Of a stretch of DNA of 44,454 bases, positions 8,221 through 15,638 are shown piece by piece (the first letter of the stretch is position 1; every line of letters starts with the position of its first letter). Position numbers and translations under genes: made by a program. The notes under the pieces are model-generated. The model searched no databases and was not told where the DNA came from. It saw only the letters and a program-made list of their open reading frames with translations. The stretch covers positions 1 to 44,454 of the forward strand of contig NZ_BDAU01000044.1 of NCBI RefSeq assembly GCF_001612615.1, written 5' to 3'. The stretch is from Nocardia amikacinitolerans NBRC 108937. GTDB lineage: Bacteria; Actinomycetota; Actinomycetes; Mycobacteriales; Mycobacteriaceae.

Positions 8221-9117
8221 TCACAGTTGCGGCGGGTGAGTCGCCCGCCAGTGCTCGGCGATATCGATTCGCCGGGTGATCCAGACCCGGTCGTGGGATT
8301 GGACGTGGTCGAGGAAGCGGTCGAGGGCGGCCGTGCGGGCGGGGCGGCCGACCAATCGGCAGTGCAGGCCGATGGAGAGCATCTTCGGGCTTCCTTCCGC
8401 CCCTTCGCGATACAGGACGTCGAAGGCGTCGCGGAGGTGGGTGAAGAACTGTTCGCCGCTAGGGAAGCCTGCCGGGGAGGCGAAGCGCATGTCGTTGGTG
8501 TCGAGGGTGTAGGGCACGACGAGGTGGGGGCGCTCGTGCGCGGTGACCCAGTACGGCAGGTCGTCGGCGTAGGAGTCGGAGTCGTAGACGAAACCGCCGT
8601 GTTCGATGACCAATTCGCGCGTGTTGGGCGAATCGCGGCCGGTGTACCAGCCCAGCGGCGGGGCGCCGGTCAGCTCGGTGTGCAGGCGCACCGCTTCGGC
8701 CATGTGGGCGCGCTCGGTCTCTATGTCGGTGAGCTGGTAGGACTTCCAACGCAAGCCGTGGCAGGCGATCTCATGACCCAGCTCCAAGAACGCCGCGACC
8801 ACCTCGGGGTTCCGCTCCATGGCGCGCGCCACGGCGAACACGGTCAGGGGAAGGCCGCGGCGCTCGAAAATCCGCAGCACGCGCCACACGCCGGCGCGGG
8901 AGCCGTATTCGTAGAGCGACTCCATGCTCATGTGCCGGTTCGGAAAGGCCTGAGCTGGAGTCATTTCGGAGAGGAATGTTTCCGAGCTCGGGTCTCCGTC
9001 GAGCACACAGCTCTCCCCTCCCTCCTCGTAGTTCAGTACGAACTGCACCGCGATGCGCGCCTCGCCCGGCCACCGCGGATCCGGCGGATTCGGCCCGTAC
9101 CCTACGAAATCCCTCAT
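8221..9117 (-). CDS. puuE: Allantoinase, PuuE (polysaccharide-deacetylase type)
   Basis: This 298-residue cytoplasmic enzyme opens the hydantoin ring of allantoin to give allantoate. It belongs to the cofactor-light PuuE branch of the carbohydrate esterase 4 fold rather than the metal-dependent AllB amidohydrolases. Family marks include FVLNYEEGGESCVLDGD, HMSMESLYEYGSRAGVWR, ELGHEIACHGLRW and GWYTGRDSPNTRELV. The ATG at 9117 overlaps the allantoicase stop (ATGA), which fixes the start; a longer open frame to 9441 runs antisense-like over allantoicase and is not used. It is the last gene of the ureide-degrading group. Length is normal and the gene looks intact. Confidence 0.93.
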   Translation of the reverse strand: MRDFVGYGPNPPDPRWPGEARIAVQFVLNYEEGGESCVLDGDPSSETFLSEMTPAQAFPNRHMSMESLYEYGSRAGVWRVLRIFERRGLPLTVFAVARAMERNPEVVAAFLELGHEIACHGLRWKSYQLTDIETERAHMAEAVRLHTELTGAPPLGWYTGRDSPNTRELVIEHGGFVYDSDSYADDLPYWVTAHERPHLVVPYTLDTNDMRFASPAGFPSGEQFFTHLRDAFDVLYREGAEGSPKMLSIGLHCRLVGRPARTAALDRFLDHVQSHDRVWITRRIDIAEHWRATHPPQL

Positions 9118-10085
9118 GCGCCCAGCTCCCCGTACAACCGCAGCCGGGCAAGTCCGCCGTCGGGATAGATGTCCAGGCGCACCTCTTCGACCGACGCCGC
9201 CATCGGCGCGATCGGGAAGCGATGCCTGGTGTCGGGCAGTAGCTCGGTGCGCGGCAACAGTTCCACGTCGGTGCCGTCGTTGGTGCGCCCCGACAGCCGC
9301 GCCGAACCGGGACTGTTGCCTAGAAAGTAGGAGGTGTCGATCTCTGCGAGCCGGATGAGCCCCGGGCCAGCGAGACGTATTCGCACCCAATCGTTTCCGT
9401 CGTCGCGGCGGCGCGCGGTCTCCCAACCGTCGCCCATGCATCGCGCCGAGCCCGGATAGAGCAACTGGTTGGGAGAACTGTAGAAGCGGTTGGAGCAGTC
9501 CAGCACCAGGGCGCCGTTCTCAAGCGCCGCCAAGTCCAGCGGGCCGAGACCGAGCAGCGCGGGATCGGGCCTCCCCTCGCCGTGGACGCGTAGCCGAGCG
9601 ACGCCGCCATCCGGGTGCATGGTGAGTTTCACGTGCGTCCACCGCTTTTCGCTGTCGACCGGAAACGGATTGCGAGCGTCTCCGGCGATCGGCGCGCGGT
9701 CGATCAGCGTCGTCCAGTCCGTTCGACCGGCGAGCGACTCGGCGGTCGGATATCCCTCGACCTCCAGCGCCGCCACCGACACCGCGGGCGGATAGTTGCC
9801 GCGAAACCACGCGGTGTCCACGACGATGCCACGCACCACCCCCGGCACGCCGAGCCGCACGACGGCCGCGTCGTCGCCCGGCATGCCGCGGCGCCTGCGG
9901 GTCTCCCATCCGTCGTAGACCTGGCCTCTGTGGCCGAAGGTGGACGGTCGATACTCCGGCACGCCGGGGCTGATCAAGTTCTCCTTCTCCGCGAAGAACT
10001 CGTCGTTCGCCCAGATCACCGCGCCGCCGAGCGGGCGCACCGCAAGATCGGGCAGCAGCGTGAAATGCCCGTCGGCCTCGCTCAT
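9114..10085 (-). CDS. alc: Allantoicase
   Basis: This 323-residue enzyme hydrolyses allantoate to ureidoglycolate and urea. It shows the two-fold repeated beta-sandwich of the family. The two halves carry parallel motifs: YDGWETRRRR with DTAWFRGNYPPA in the first and GDGWETARRR with DTSYFLGNSPGSA in the second. Each half ends in a HPDGG/YPDGG(V/L)ARLR element. The gene overlaps puuE by four bases, so allantoin opening and allantoate cleavage are made together. No ureidoglycolate lyase is found in the window, so the next step must be encoded elsewhere or done by another enzyme. Confidence 0.94.
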   Translation of the reverse strand: MSEADGHFTLLPDLAVRPLGGAVIWANDEFFAEKENLISPGVPEYRPSTFGHRGQVYDGWETRRRRGMPGDDAAVVRLGVPGVVRGIVVDTAWFRGNYPPAVSVAALEVEGYPTAESLAGRTDWTTLIDRAPIAGDARNPFPVDSEKRWTHVKLTMHPDGGVARLRVHGEGRPDPALLGLGPLDLAALENGALVLDCSNRFYSSPNQLLYPGSARCMGDGWETARRRDDGNDWVRIRLAGPGLIRLAEIDTSYFLGNSPGSARLSGRTNDGTDVELLPRTELLPDTRHRFPIAPMAASVEEVRLDIYPDGGLARLRLYGELGA

Positions 10086-10146
10086 GTCTGCGCCTCGCCG
10101 ACGTTCTGCTCCGGCAGGTGCGAGGTGATTCGCTCGCTTCGTTCGC

Positions 10147-11394
10147 TCATCGCTTCTCCTTCACGCCGAGATCACCGATCGGCTCGCGCGCCGCGAGCGC
10201 TTCCAACACCTCCCGGGTCAGTTCCGGTGCCGTGGAAGTCAATTCCGCCTCCGAGCGCGCGCCGCAACGCAGCCCCCGAAGCACCGTGGCGGCCAGCGCC
10301 TCGGCGGTGGCCGGTTCGTCGACGACTCCCGAAACGGCGTCGTGCCGCTCGAGGTACGCCCGCAGCCGGGGCACGGCGACATCGATCGCGCCACGGAAGA
10401 ATTCGTAGGTCGCCAGCCAGCGGGTGACCAGGTGCCCCGGGTGCATGTCCCAGCCCTGGTAATAGCCGCGGCGCAGGGCGCGAGTGACCAGCCGATGATG
10501 TTCGCGCAGTGCGGCTTCCGGTTCCGCGTCCGGCACGATCTGGGTGGATCCGTCGCACACCCAGACGCCGGTCTGCGCCGCTGCCGCCTGCATGACCGCC
10601 TTGGCGTAGTCGGCGGCGGGATGGTCGAGCGCCTGGTCGATGGCGGCGATCCCGCACGCGGCGGTGTAGTCGTAGGTGCCGAAATGCAGCCCGGCGCAAC
10701 GTCGCCCGGCGACCTTGATCATCTTGGCGACCGGCACACCGCCGTCGGCGCCGACGATCGCCTGCGGGCTCTCGATCTGCAATTCGAAGCGCAGCATGCC
10801 ATCGGCGAGCCCGGATCCACGCTCCAACCCCTCGCACAGCGCGACGAGCGCCGAAACCTGCTCGGCGGCACGAATCTTCGGCACCGTGAAGACGAAACCT
10901 TCCGGCACACCGCCCGCGCCGTCCAGCACTAGTTCGAGGGTGCGCACGGCCCTGCGACGCTCGAGCCCCTCCAGTCCTTTGACCCGAATGCCGAAGCCGG
11001 CCGGGCCGTCGACGGACCACCCGGCCAGAATCTCGCCCGCTGCCGTCGCGGCAGCGTCCTCTTCCTCGTCCGAGCGATACCCGTAGCCGTCCTCGAAATC
11101 GATCCGCAGATCCTGCACCGGCTCACGCAGCAGCCGCTCCCGCACCGCGGGCAGCGCCGCGGCGGTGTCGAGTTCGGCGAGCGATTCGCGGTGGGTGTCC
11201 AGCAGCTCGACGGCCGCGGCGCCCCACTCCGCCGGTGTGTCGGCGCTCGCGCGGTCGGCGGGCACGTAGACGGTGTGGATCGGTTGCGTCCGGTCCCCCG
11301 ACCCCGGGTAACGCGCCCGCAGATCGGCGTCTACGGCCTCGAGCATGGCCTCGATCCTGGCCCGGACGTTCTCCGGCAGCCGTGTCGCGGTCAC
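10147..11394 (-). CDS. CitE/HpcH-like aldolase, DUF6986 family, in the purine cluster
   Basis: This 415-residue protein resembles the HpcH/HpaI/CitE aldolase superfamily (TIM barrels acting on 2-oxo acids or CoA esters with a divalent metal) and corresponds to the actinobacterial DUF6986 group. Likely metal or substrate residues lie in LRIDFEDGYG, RFELQIESPQAI and HFGTYDYTAACG, with GWDMHPGHLVTRW near residue 330. The GTG start at 11394 overlaps the xanthine dehydrogenase stop (GTGA), so it is translated with that enzyme. The next gene downstream is allantoicase. The substrate is not known to me. A role in handling glyoxylate or another ureide end product is inferred from context. Database names such as phosphoenolpyruvate kinase or citrate lyase for this group should be treated with caution. 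Confidence 0.8.
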   Translation of the reverse strand: MTATRLPENVRARIEAMLEAVDADLRARYPGSGDRTQPIHTVYVPADRASADTPAEWGAAAVELLDTHRESLAELDTAAALPAVRERLLREPVQDLRIDFEDGYGYRSDEEEDAAATAAGEILAGWSVDGPAGFGIRVKGLEGLERRRAVRTLELVLDGAGGVPEGFVFTVPKIRAAEQVSALVALCEGLERGSGLADGMLRFELQIESPQAIVGADGGVPVAKMIKVAGRRCAGLHFGTYDYTAACGIAAIDQALDHPAADYAKAVMQAAAAQTGVWVCDGSTQIVPDAEPEAALREHHRLVTRALRRGYYQGWDMHPGHLVTRWLATYEFFRGAIDVAVPRLRAYLERHDAVSGVVDEPATAEALAATVLRGLRCGARSEAELTSTAPELTREVLEALAAREPIGDLGVKEKR

Positions 11395-14180
11395 CGTTCC
11401 TCTCCCTCCTGCATGGCGCGCCAAACCCGGTCGGCCGTCATCGGCAGTCGATCGATGCGCACTCCCACGGCGTCGCGGATGGCATTGGCCAGCGCCGGGG
11501 CGACCGGGTTGTACGGTGACTCGCTCATCGATTTCGCGCCGAGCGGTCCGAGTTCGTCGGCGGTGTCGGCGAAGTAGACCTCGGTCGAGGGTAGATCGGC
11601 GAGCTGCGGAATGTGGTATTGCCGCAATGTCCGGGTGGTCACGACGCCGTGTTCGGAGCGCATGTCCTCGTAGAGCGACGTGCCGATGGCCTGGGCGACC
11701 CCGCCCTCCACCTGCCCGCGGCACTGCACCGGGTTGAGCACGGTGCCCGCGTCGGCGGCCTGGACCGATTGCAGAATGCGGACCCGACCGGTCGCGCGCT
11801 CGACGGCGACGCGGAAGGCGTGCACGTTGAAGCTGACCGAGCGCGGGATACCCGTGTGGTCGCCGTGCGCTCTCAGTTCGCCCGCCGCCGCGAGCTCCGC
11901 CGTGCTGATCAGCCGATCGCCGCACCGCACCCCGTCCGGACCCAGGACGCAGTCGCGCACCGGTGTCCCGGTGAGTTCGGCCGCCCTGGCCAGCATCGAG
12001 TCCTTCAGCGCGAGCGCGGCTCGGTAACCGGCGTTGCCCGCGACGACGATGCCGGTCGAGCCGAACGCTCCGGTGTCGTAGTCGACGAGGTCGGTGTCCG
12101 ACTGCCGGATCGCGATCCGCGCCGGCTCGGTGGCCAAGGCCGTCGCCGCGAGCTGCGCGTGCACCGTCGTCGTGCCGCTACCGAATTCCGCTGTGCCCAC
12201 CCGAATTTCGAAAGAACCGTCGGACCGCAATATCGCGACGGCGGTCGAGCGATGCCCCCGCGGCGGGATGGTCGCGATCATCGCCAATGCCATGCCCTCG
12301 CCCACCGACCACCCCGGACCCGGTGCCGTTATCCCGTTGCCGCGCAGTAAAGCTCGTTGCGCGAGGTCGAGACACTGATCCAGCCCGTAGCTGCCGAACA
12401 CCAGATCCCCGGCCTCCACCTTCGCACCTGTGAACGCGTCACCCGGGACGACCACGTTGCGCCTACGGAACTCGAACGCATCGATGCCGAGCTCTCGGGC
12501 CAGCTCGTCGAGTGCGGACTCGACGGCGAAGATGATCTGACCGAGCCCGTAACCGCGGAACGCGCCGGAGGGCACGTTGTTGGTGTAGACCGCACGGGCG
12601 TCCACGCGCTTGTTCGCGCACCGGTACACCTCGATGGACTCGCTCACCCCGTGGTACATCACGCCCGCGCTGTGATTGCCGTACGCACCCGCGTCGGACA
12701 GCACGTCGACGGCGAGCGCGGTGAGCACGCCGCCCGCGTCCGCGCCCGCGGTGACGGCGACGCGCATCGGATGTCTGCTGGTCGCCGCGGTGAACTCGTC
12801 GGAGCGGGTGTACTCGTACTGCACCGGCCGCCCTGTGCGCAGCACCGCGAGCGCGACGAGATCCTCCACGAGCATTTCCTGTTTGGCGCCGAAACCGCCG
12901 CCGACCCGAGCGGCGAACACCCGCACCCGTTCCCGCGGCAGCCCGAAGATGTGGCACAGCTCCTCGCGGGTCAGGAACGGCACCTGCGTGCTGCATCGGA
13001 TGACGAGTCTGCCCTCGGCGTCCAGCCACCCTATGCCGCAGTGGGTTTCGAGGTGGACGTGCTGTCCGCGCGGCGAGTGCCACGTCCCGCGCACCACTCG
13101 CGTCGCGGCGGCCAGACCCGCGTCCATATCACCGACGCCGCCGTGCAATTCGGCGACCACGTTTTGTTCACGGTCGGCGATACGCGCCGAATCCGGTTTG
13201 TCGCCGTGCAGTTTCGGCGCGTCCTCGCTCAACGCCTCCACTGGATCGAACACGGCGGCCAGCGGCTCGTACGAAACGCGCAGGGCGCGGCATCCCGCCG
13301 ACGCGATGTCCATGCTGTCCGCGACGACGGCGGCCACGCGCTGGCCGACGAAACGCACCGTGCGATCGAGGACGAAGGTGTCGTCCGGGTCGTCGGCGCG
13401 CCACTCGTGCCTGGCCGTGGAGAACGGCACCGCGGGGGCGTCGGCGAAGGTCAGGACAGCGTGCACGCCCGGAATCGCCTCGGCGGCGGCGGTATCGATG
13501 GAGATGATGCGCGCGTGCGGATGCGGGCTCGGCAATACCGCGATGTGCAGGGGGGCGGTCGGAGGCGCCGCCGGGTCGTCGACGGAGGGGAGCACGTCGA
13601 GCGTGAACGGCTCTGTGCCGGTGACGATCCGAGGACCGGCGGGAGCGCCGAGGCGACCGAGTCCGGACGGAAGCCGCTCGCTCGCACCCGTCCCCGCGGG
13701 CAGGGCGCTTTCCACCTCGCCAGGTGAACCGGAGCCGTCAGCATCGCCCGTCAGTGCCGCGCGAATCGGTCGATACCCGGTGCAGCGACACAGGTTCCCC
13801 TTCAACAGTTCCGGCAGATCGGCAGCATCCGGTCCCCCGTCGGTTCCGCACCCCAACCCCACCGCCGTCACCACCATGCCCGCCGTGCAGAACCCGCACT
13901 GAAACGCCGCCTCCTCGATGATCCGCCGCTGCACCGGGTGCAATCGATCCGGCGCACCGAGCCCCGCCGCCGTGGTGATCGACCGGTCGGCCGCGCGGTA
14001 GGCCGGAATCAGACACGAGTGCACCGTCTTTCCGTCGAGCCGCACCGAGCACGCACCGCAGTCGCCCGCGTCGCACCCCTTCTTCACCGCGAAGAATCCC
14101 TGCTCGCGCAGTAGCGTGCGCAGGCATTGCCCCGGACGGGGTTCGGCGTCGACGGTGCGGCCGTCGATCTCGAATCTCAC
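11391..14180 (-). CDS. xdhA: Xanthine dehydrogenase, fused [2Fe-2S] and molybdopterin subunit
   Basis: This 929-residue protein oxidises hypoxanthine/xanthine to urate with the FAD subunit encoded just upstream. Residues 1-~140 hold both [2Fe-2S] clusters: C36, C41, C44 and C56 (CDAGDCGAC…C), and C95, C98, C131 and C133 (CGFC…CRC). A Gly/Ser/Ala-rich linker at ~143-170 leads to the molybdenum part, with a hammerhead domain (HIAVLPSPHPHARI…) and then the Mo-pterin domains with VGGGFGAKQEM, SGAFRGYGLGQ, GTAEFGSGTTT and the C-terminal GAKSMSESPYNPVAPALANAI (catalytic Glu region). The GTG start at 14180 overlaps the FAD gene stop. An apparent extension to 15464 is only a stop-free shadow over the FAD gene. 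Fusion of these two subunits is less usual than separate genes. Confidence 0.92.
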   Translation of the reverse strand: MRFEIDGRTVDAEPRPGQCLRTLLREQGFFAVKKGCDAGDCGACSVRLDGKTVHSCLIPAYRAADRSITTAAGLGAPDRLHPVQRRIIEEAAFQCGFCTAGMVVTAVGLGCGTDGGPDAADLPELLKGNLCRCTGYRPIRAALTGDADGSGSPGEVESALPAGTGASERLPSGLGRLGAPAGPRIVTGTEPFTLDVLPSVDDPAAPPTAPLHIAVLPSPHPHARIISIDTAAAEAIPGVHAVLTFADAPAVPFSTARHEWRADDPDDTFVLDRTVRFVGQRVAAVVADSMDIASAGCRALRVSYEPLAAVFDPVEALSEDAPKLHGDKPDSARIADREQNVVAELHGGVGDMDAGLAAATRVVRGTWHSPRGQHVHLETHCGIGWLDAEGRLVIRCSTQVPFLTREELCHIFGLPRERVRVFAARVGGGFGAKQEMLVEDLVALAVLRTGRPVQYEYTRSDEFTAATSRHPMRVAVTAGADAGGVLTALAVDVLSDAGAYGNHSAGVMYHGVSESIEVYRCANKRVDARAVYTNNVPSGAFRGYGLGQIIFAVESALDELARELGIDAFEFRRRNVVVPGDAFTGAKVEAGDLVFGSYGLDQCLDLAQRALLRGNGITAPGPGWSVGEGMALAMIATIPPRGHRSTAVAILRSDGSFEIRVGTAEFGSGTTTVHAQLAATALATEPARIAIRQSDTDLVDYDTGAFGSTGIVVAGNAGYRAALALKDSMLARAAELTGTPVRDCVLGPDGVRCGDRLISTAELAAAGELRAHGDHTGIPRSVSFNVHAFRVAVERATGRVRILQSVQAADAGTVLNPVQCRGQVEGGVAQAIGTSLYEDMRSEHGVVTTRTLRQYHIPQLADLPSTEVYFADTADELGPLGAKSMSESPYNPVAPALANAIRDAVGVRIDRLPMTADRVWRAMQEGEER

Positions 14181-15034
14181 GGTCGCCCACCGGGTTCGGC
14201 GCGCAGCTCGGCGGCCACTTCCACCGCGAGCAGCCCCGCGGCATGTCTGCGCCAGTCGGGCGACCCGTGCGGATCGTCGAACCAGAGCGCCGCATCGATA
14301 CCCGCCACCGCCGCCGCCACCTCGCGATCCTCCGGCACGGTACGGAAATTCAGCACGACCGGACGGGTGGTCGCCGCCGTGAGCGTCAGCACGCACCGTC
14401 CGTCGGGCTCGCGCCGCCCCATCAACAGCGCACCGGACCGCCCAAGCGGCGCGAGCGCGATCTTTCGAATAGCAGTGCGCGCCAACAGCGCGCGCTCCGG
14501 CACCACGACCGAGCGCAGCACCTCGCCCGTACGCAACACCGAAAGTCCCGGCCCGATCACGAACTCCCGCAGCGGAATCCGGCGAGCACCGCCGTCGGCG
14601 GCCCACACCAGTGCGACACCGTCGAGCGCGGTCAGCGCCGCGAGCACCGCACCGGCGGGCAGCGCGAGACACACGTTCCCGCCGACGGTCGCGCTGTGCC
14701 AGATCTTGTGCGAGGCCACCAGCGCCCGGCAGGCGGGCGCGAACAGCGCGGTCCCCGGCCACCGCGGCCACCGCGCGTCGGCACCGAGCTCGCGCCCGGG
14801 CGCGGCACCGGCGAACTCCGCCAGCGTGCACGTCGCCCCGATCTCCAAGCCCTCGGCCGTCTCCGTGAAGGCGGGCCAGCCGAGCGCGGTGATATCCACC
14901 AGCCGGTGCAGCTGCGGCTGCGGCTCCGAGAACAGGAACGTCCCCCCGGCCAGCACCCCGGTCGCCCCGCCGACGCCGGCCAGGTCGGACCGCCCCCGCG
15001 CCACCACCACCGAACGGATCGTGTCCAAGTCCAC
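14177..15034 (-). CDS. xdhB: Xanthine dehydrogenase FAD-binding subunit
   Basis: This 285-residue protein of the CO dehydrogenase flavoprotein/XdhB group passes electrons from the Fe-S clusters to NAD+. The N-terminal FAD domain has GGATGVLAGGTFLFSE and a second FAD loop HSATVGGNVCLALPAG; the C-terminal domain includes IRKIALAPLGRSGALL. The start is GTG at 15034, just after GAGGTGA. It is the first gene of a run (FAD subunit, Fe-S/Mo subunit, DUF6986 aldolase, then allantoicase and allantoinase) with repeated GTGA/ATGA overlaps. The upstream control region contains the box shared with the ABC importer. Confidence 0.9.
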   Translation of the reverse strand: MDLDTIRSVVVARGRSDLAGVGGATGVLAGGTFLFSEPQPQLHRLVDITALGWPAFTETAEGLEIGATCTLAEFAGAAPGRELGADARWPRWPGTALFAPACRALVASHKIWHSATVGGNVCLALPAGAVLAALTALDGVALVWAADGGARRIPLREFVIGPGLSVLRTGEVLRSVVVPERALLARTAIRKIALAPLGRSGALLMGRREPDGRCVLTLTAATTRPVVLNFRTVPEDREVAAAVAGIDAALWFDDPHGSPDWRRHAAGLLAVEVAAELRAEPGGRP

Positions 15035-15080
15035 GTCTCACCTCGCTCCACAGCACCTGCCGCCACAGTAGGGGCCCGGA

Positions 15081-15128
15081 GTTGCCGCGGTGTTGCGCGA
15101 CACCCGCCCCAGATTGCGCGGCCGTTAC
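15081..15128. promoter_or_regulatory. Candidate operator shared with the ABC importer region
   Basis: CCCAGATTGCGC-GGC-CGTTAC at 15108-15128 matches CCCAGATTGCGC-AAT-CGTTAC at 24288-24308 at 18 of 21 positions. Both copies are preceded by two further TTGC tetramers 11 bases apart (15082 and 15093 here). This copy lies 74 bases upstream of the FAD subunit start. GGTGT-N6-ACACC at 15089-15104 is an additional inverted repeat. Confidence 0.5.
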
Positions 15129-15206
15129 CTCGATCGTCCTCCGCGGGCGCGACGAGGGCACCCGCGGCGAGCGGATCCCGCCGCGACCGGCGGAGGAGTT
15201 CGCGCG

Positions 15207-15593
15207 ATGGCGATTACCGCTACCGAATGGCTGATAACGAGTGACGTCGCACTGGAGGCGGCGTTCCGGGTGGATCTTCCCGAACCGAGCAGGGGCAGCT
15301 GGGTGTTGTCCTACCTCCCGACCGATCGGCGGCTGACCAGGGAGCAGGCGCTGCTCGGCGTCGCGCTGGCGGAGATGATCCTCTTGGACCAACCGCACTC
15401 GGCAGCGCCCTTCGACCTCGAAGTCGGCCGACTGCACGCCGCGCAACTCGGGCTGACGCTGCACGACGTCATGTGCTTGCTCGCGCTGCGTGCCGACGGG
15501 AACGCCGATCCGCTGCCGTGCCCGCCGAACGCCACGGGCGATCGCGACTCCGCGCCCACCGTCGCGGAGGGGACGACAGTGTTCGCGGTCTGA
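15207..15593 (+). CDS. Small conserved actinobacterial protein, unknown function
   Basis: This 128-residue soluble protein starts at the ATG at 15207, about 9 bases after GGAGGA at 15192. The core reads SWVLSYLPTDRRLTREQALLGVALAEM followed by LGLTLHDVMCLLAL, a helical module. A shorter protein at 35852-36130 shares the pattern W-V-x-S-Y-L…R…T-x-E-Q-A…GLT…L-A, so the two are probably paralogues. It is divergent from the xanthine dehydrogenase operon and convergent with the deaminase gene, from which a strong hairpin separates it. No catalytic motif is visible. Confidence 0.75.
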   Translation: MAITATEWLITSDVALEAAFRVDLPEPSRGSWVLSYLPTDRRLTREQALLGVALAEMILLDQPHSAAPFDLEVGRLHAAQLGLTLHDVMCLLALRADGNADPLPCPPNATGDRDSAPTVAEGTTVFAV

Positions 15594-15628
15594 CGACGGG
15601 ATCGGGCAGTCGACCCGATCCCGTTGTC
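15592..15628. terminator. Bidirectional hairpin terminator
   Basis: Arms 15592-15606 and 15614-15628 pair at 14 of 15 positions around a 7-base loop (cagtcga). The hairpin fills the 45-base gap between two convergent genes. There is no long T-run, as is common for actinobacterial terminators. Confidence 0.8.
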
Positions 15629-15638
15629 GCCCAATGCT

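Noticed and set aside
6556..9168. Very long plus-strand open frame (about 870 codons) opposite the Rhs gene
   Set aside because: It is antisense to the linker, the WXG domain, the EspC-like gene and puuE; the sequence is low-complexity and changes character with each underlying gene. It is a by-product of high GC content.
14181..15464. N-terminal extension of the Fe-S/Mo subunit up to 15464
   Set aside because: The extension runs in another frame over the FAD subunit and the intergenic region. The GTG at 14180 with the GTGA overlap and the Fe-S domain start give the true N-terminus.
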